From positions 1-6,642 of the forward strand of contig JAFYMV010000088.1 in assembly GCA_017548225.1 (NCBI GenBank): a DNA stretch of 6,642 bases, read 5' to 3'. Below the pieces are notes generated by a model. That model had not been told where the DNA came from, did not search any database, and saw nothing but the letters and a program-made list of their open reading frames with translations. The translations under genes were made by a program, and so were the position numbers. How positions within the stretch are numbered: the first letter of the stretch is position 1; each line of letters starts with the position of its first letter. The DNA is from Bacteroidaceae bacterium. GTDB taxonomy: Bacteria > Bacteroidota > Bacteroidia > Bacteroidales > Bacteroidaceae. Positions 5,851 through 6,642 of the stretch are shown here, piece by piece.

Positions 5851-6642
5851 CTACAACTTCCACGCCTCAAGGGTGGCAAGGGCGCGGCGATAGTCGCGCT
5901 CGGCACTCAAGCTACGGTCGAGATAGTCATAGTAGAGTTCGATGCCTTGCAGGTATTCTAGCACGGAGATATACCCCTCATCCATAGCACGCGACAACAA
6001 CTCGCTATTGTCGGCCTCGACAAGAGCGGTGCGATAAAGGGTAGCAGTACGCTGCAAGCCCTGCACACGCTCATAGTCGGCACGCAGCTGACTACGCAAC
6101 TGCACTTGAGTGTCAGCCTCGCGAGCTTCGGCAGCCTGTAGGGCGGCACGCGCAGAGCGCACGCGATTCTTATTGGCCCAGAGGGGAAGGCTCACCCCTA
6201 CAGCTACTCCTTGCGAACGGTCGCCGATAGTGTGGCGCTCGTTGATATAGGTGGCCGACAGTGTGGGGAGATGTTGCGACTTGGCCAAAGATAGCTCACT
6301 TTTGGCGGCCTCATGCCCAGCACGGACAAAAGACATGGCAGGACTATGTTCCACAGCTTGGGTGACCAGGCTATCTAAATTTTCCAGATTGTCTTGAGAT
6401 GCTAAGCAAGCCAACCCCTCTATGCCTGCCAACGACTTGCCACCATTGAGACGGGTGAGGTGGGCGGTGAGCACGGCTTGCTCGGTGCAGGCACGCTCAC
6501 GCTCAGCCTCAAGAGCCGAAAGACTCAACACAACATTGTTATAGGAGAGCGCATCGGTATCGCCACTATCGAGGCGGCGCTGCTCGGCCTCGACCACACG
6601 GCAGGCATGGACAAGACGGCGGTCAAGCTCACTGACCAAGGC
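5851..6642 (-). CDS. TolC-family outer-membrane efflux protein, 5' end missing
   Basis: The frame is open to the right edge, so this is the C-terminal 264 residues of a longer gene (the family is usually 400-480 aa); the TTG at 6639 is not a credible start. TolC/OEP proteins form trimeric outer-membrane channels with a long periplasmic alpha-helical tunnel and pair with an RND or ABC pump and an adaptor. The fragment is helical with dense Ala, Glu, Leu and Arg, as in the tunnel helices. It shows the second-repeat pattern: a strand region (LPTLSATYINE), GVAVGVSLPLW with following NRVRSARAAL, long helices, and a C-terminal YISVLEYLQGIELYYDYLDR segment before RALATLEAWKL. The VSLPLW...N and SVLEYL patterns resemble CusC/CzcC-type partners of heavy-metal RND pumps, but the substrate is an inference. 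It is the last gene of its transcript; any pump genes would lie to the right. Confidence 0.85.
   Translation of the reverse strand, partial: ALVSELDRRLVHACRVVEAEQRRLDSGDTDALSYNNVVLSLSALEAERERACTEQAVLTAHLTRLNGGKSLAGIEGLACLASQDNLENLDSLVTQAVEHSPAMSFVRAGHEAAKSELSLAKSQHLPTLSATYINERHTIGDRSQGVAVGVSLPLWANKNRVRSARAALQAAEAREADTQVQLRSQLRADYERVQGLQRTATLYRTALVEADNSELLSRAMDEGYISVLEYLQGIELYYDYLDRSLSAERDYRRALATLEAWKL

Overview
The window looks like an ordinary chromosomal segment from a member of the Bacteroidales (Bacteroidota). The clues are a gldE-type CNNM/CBS protein followed by an Sfp-type phosphopantetheinyl transferase, an ssb gene with a TAnnTTTG-like -7 promoter element, weak or absent Shine-Dalgarno sequences, and a B12-dependent methionine synthase that lacks the activation domain. 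The genus cannot be fixed from the sequence alone. I see no phage, plasmid, CRISPR, transposase or defence genes.

Left part, plus strand: the window opens in the 3' end of a DedA-family membrane protein gene (1-219). It is followed after 40 bases by metH (260-3034), which ends in a strong intrinsic terminator (3041-3073). MetH has the homocysteine, folate and cobalamin modules but stops cleanly where the SAM-binding reactivation domain would begin. Two of its interdomain linkers are encoded by G/C-skewed, hairpin-forming DNA that looks like dispersed palindromic repeat sequence carried in frame inside the gene (about 2145-2210 and 2441-2519).

Middle and right part, minus strand, read from right to left: the 3' two thirds of a TolC-family outer-membrane efflux gene (5851-6642, running off the window); then ssb (5348-5755) with its own promoter; then a 147-base spacer built almost wholly of short repeats (two different 7-bp tandem arrays around a REP-like piece); then gldE (3851-5200, apparent TTG start); then an Sfp-type PPTase (3220-3858) that overlaps gldE by 8 bases and is probably translationally coupled to it. 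The convergent gap between metH and the PPTase gene (3035-3219) holds the metH terminator and an inverted-repeat structure that may end the minus-strand transcript.

The genes are mostly unrelated housekeeping functions: methionine and one-carbon metabolism, DNA replication and repair, carrier-protein activation, membrane homeostasis and efflux. No new multi-gene system is apparent. The parts most worth a second look are the repeat-derived linkers in metH, its missing reactivation domain, and the composite repeat spacer that abuts the gldE start.
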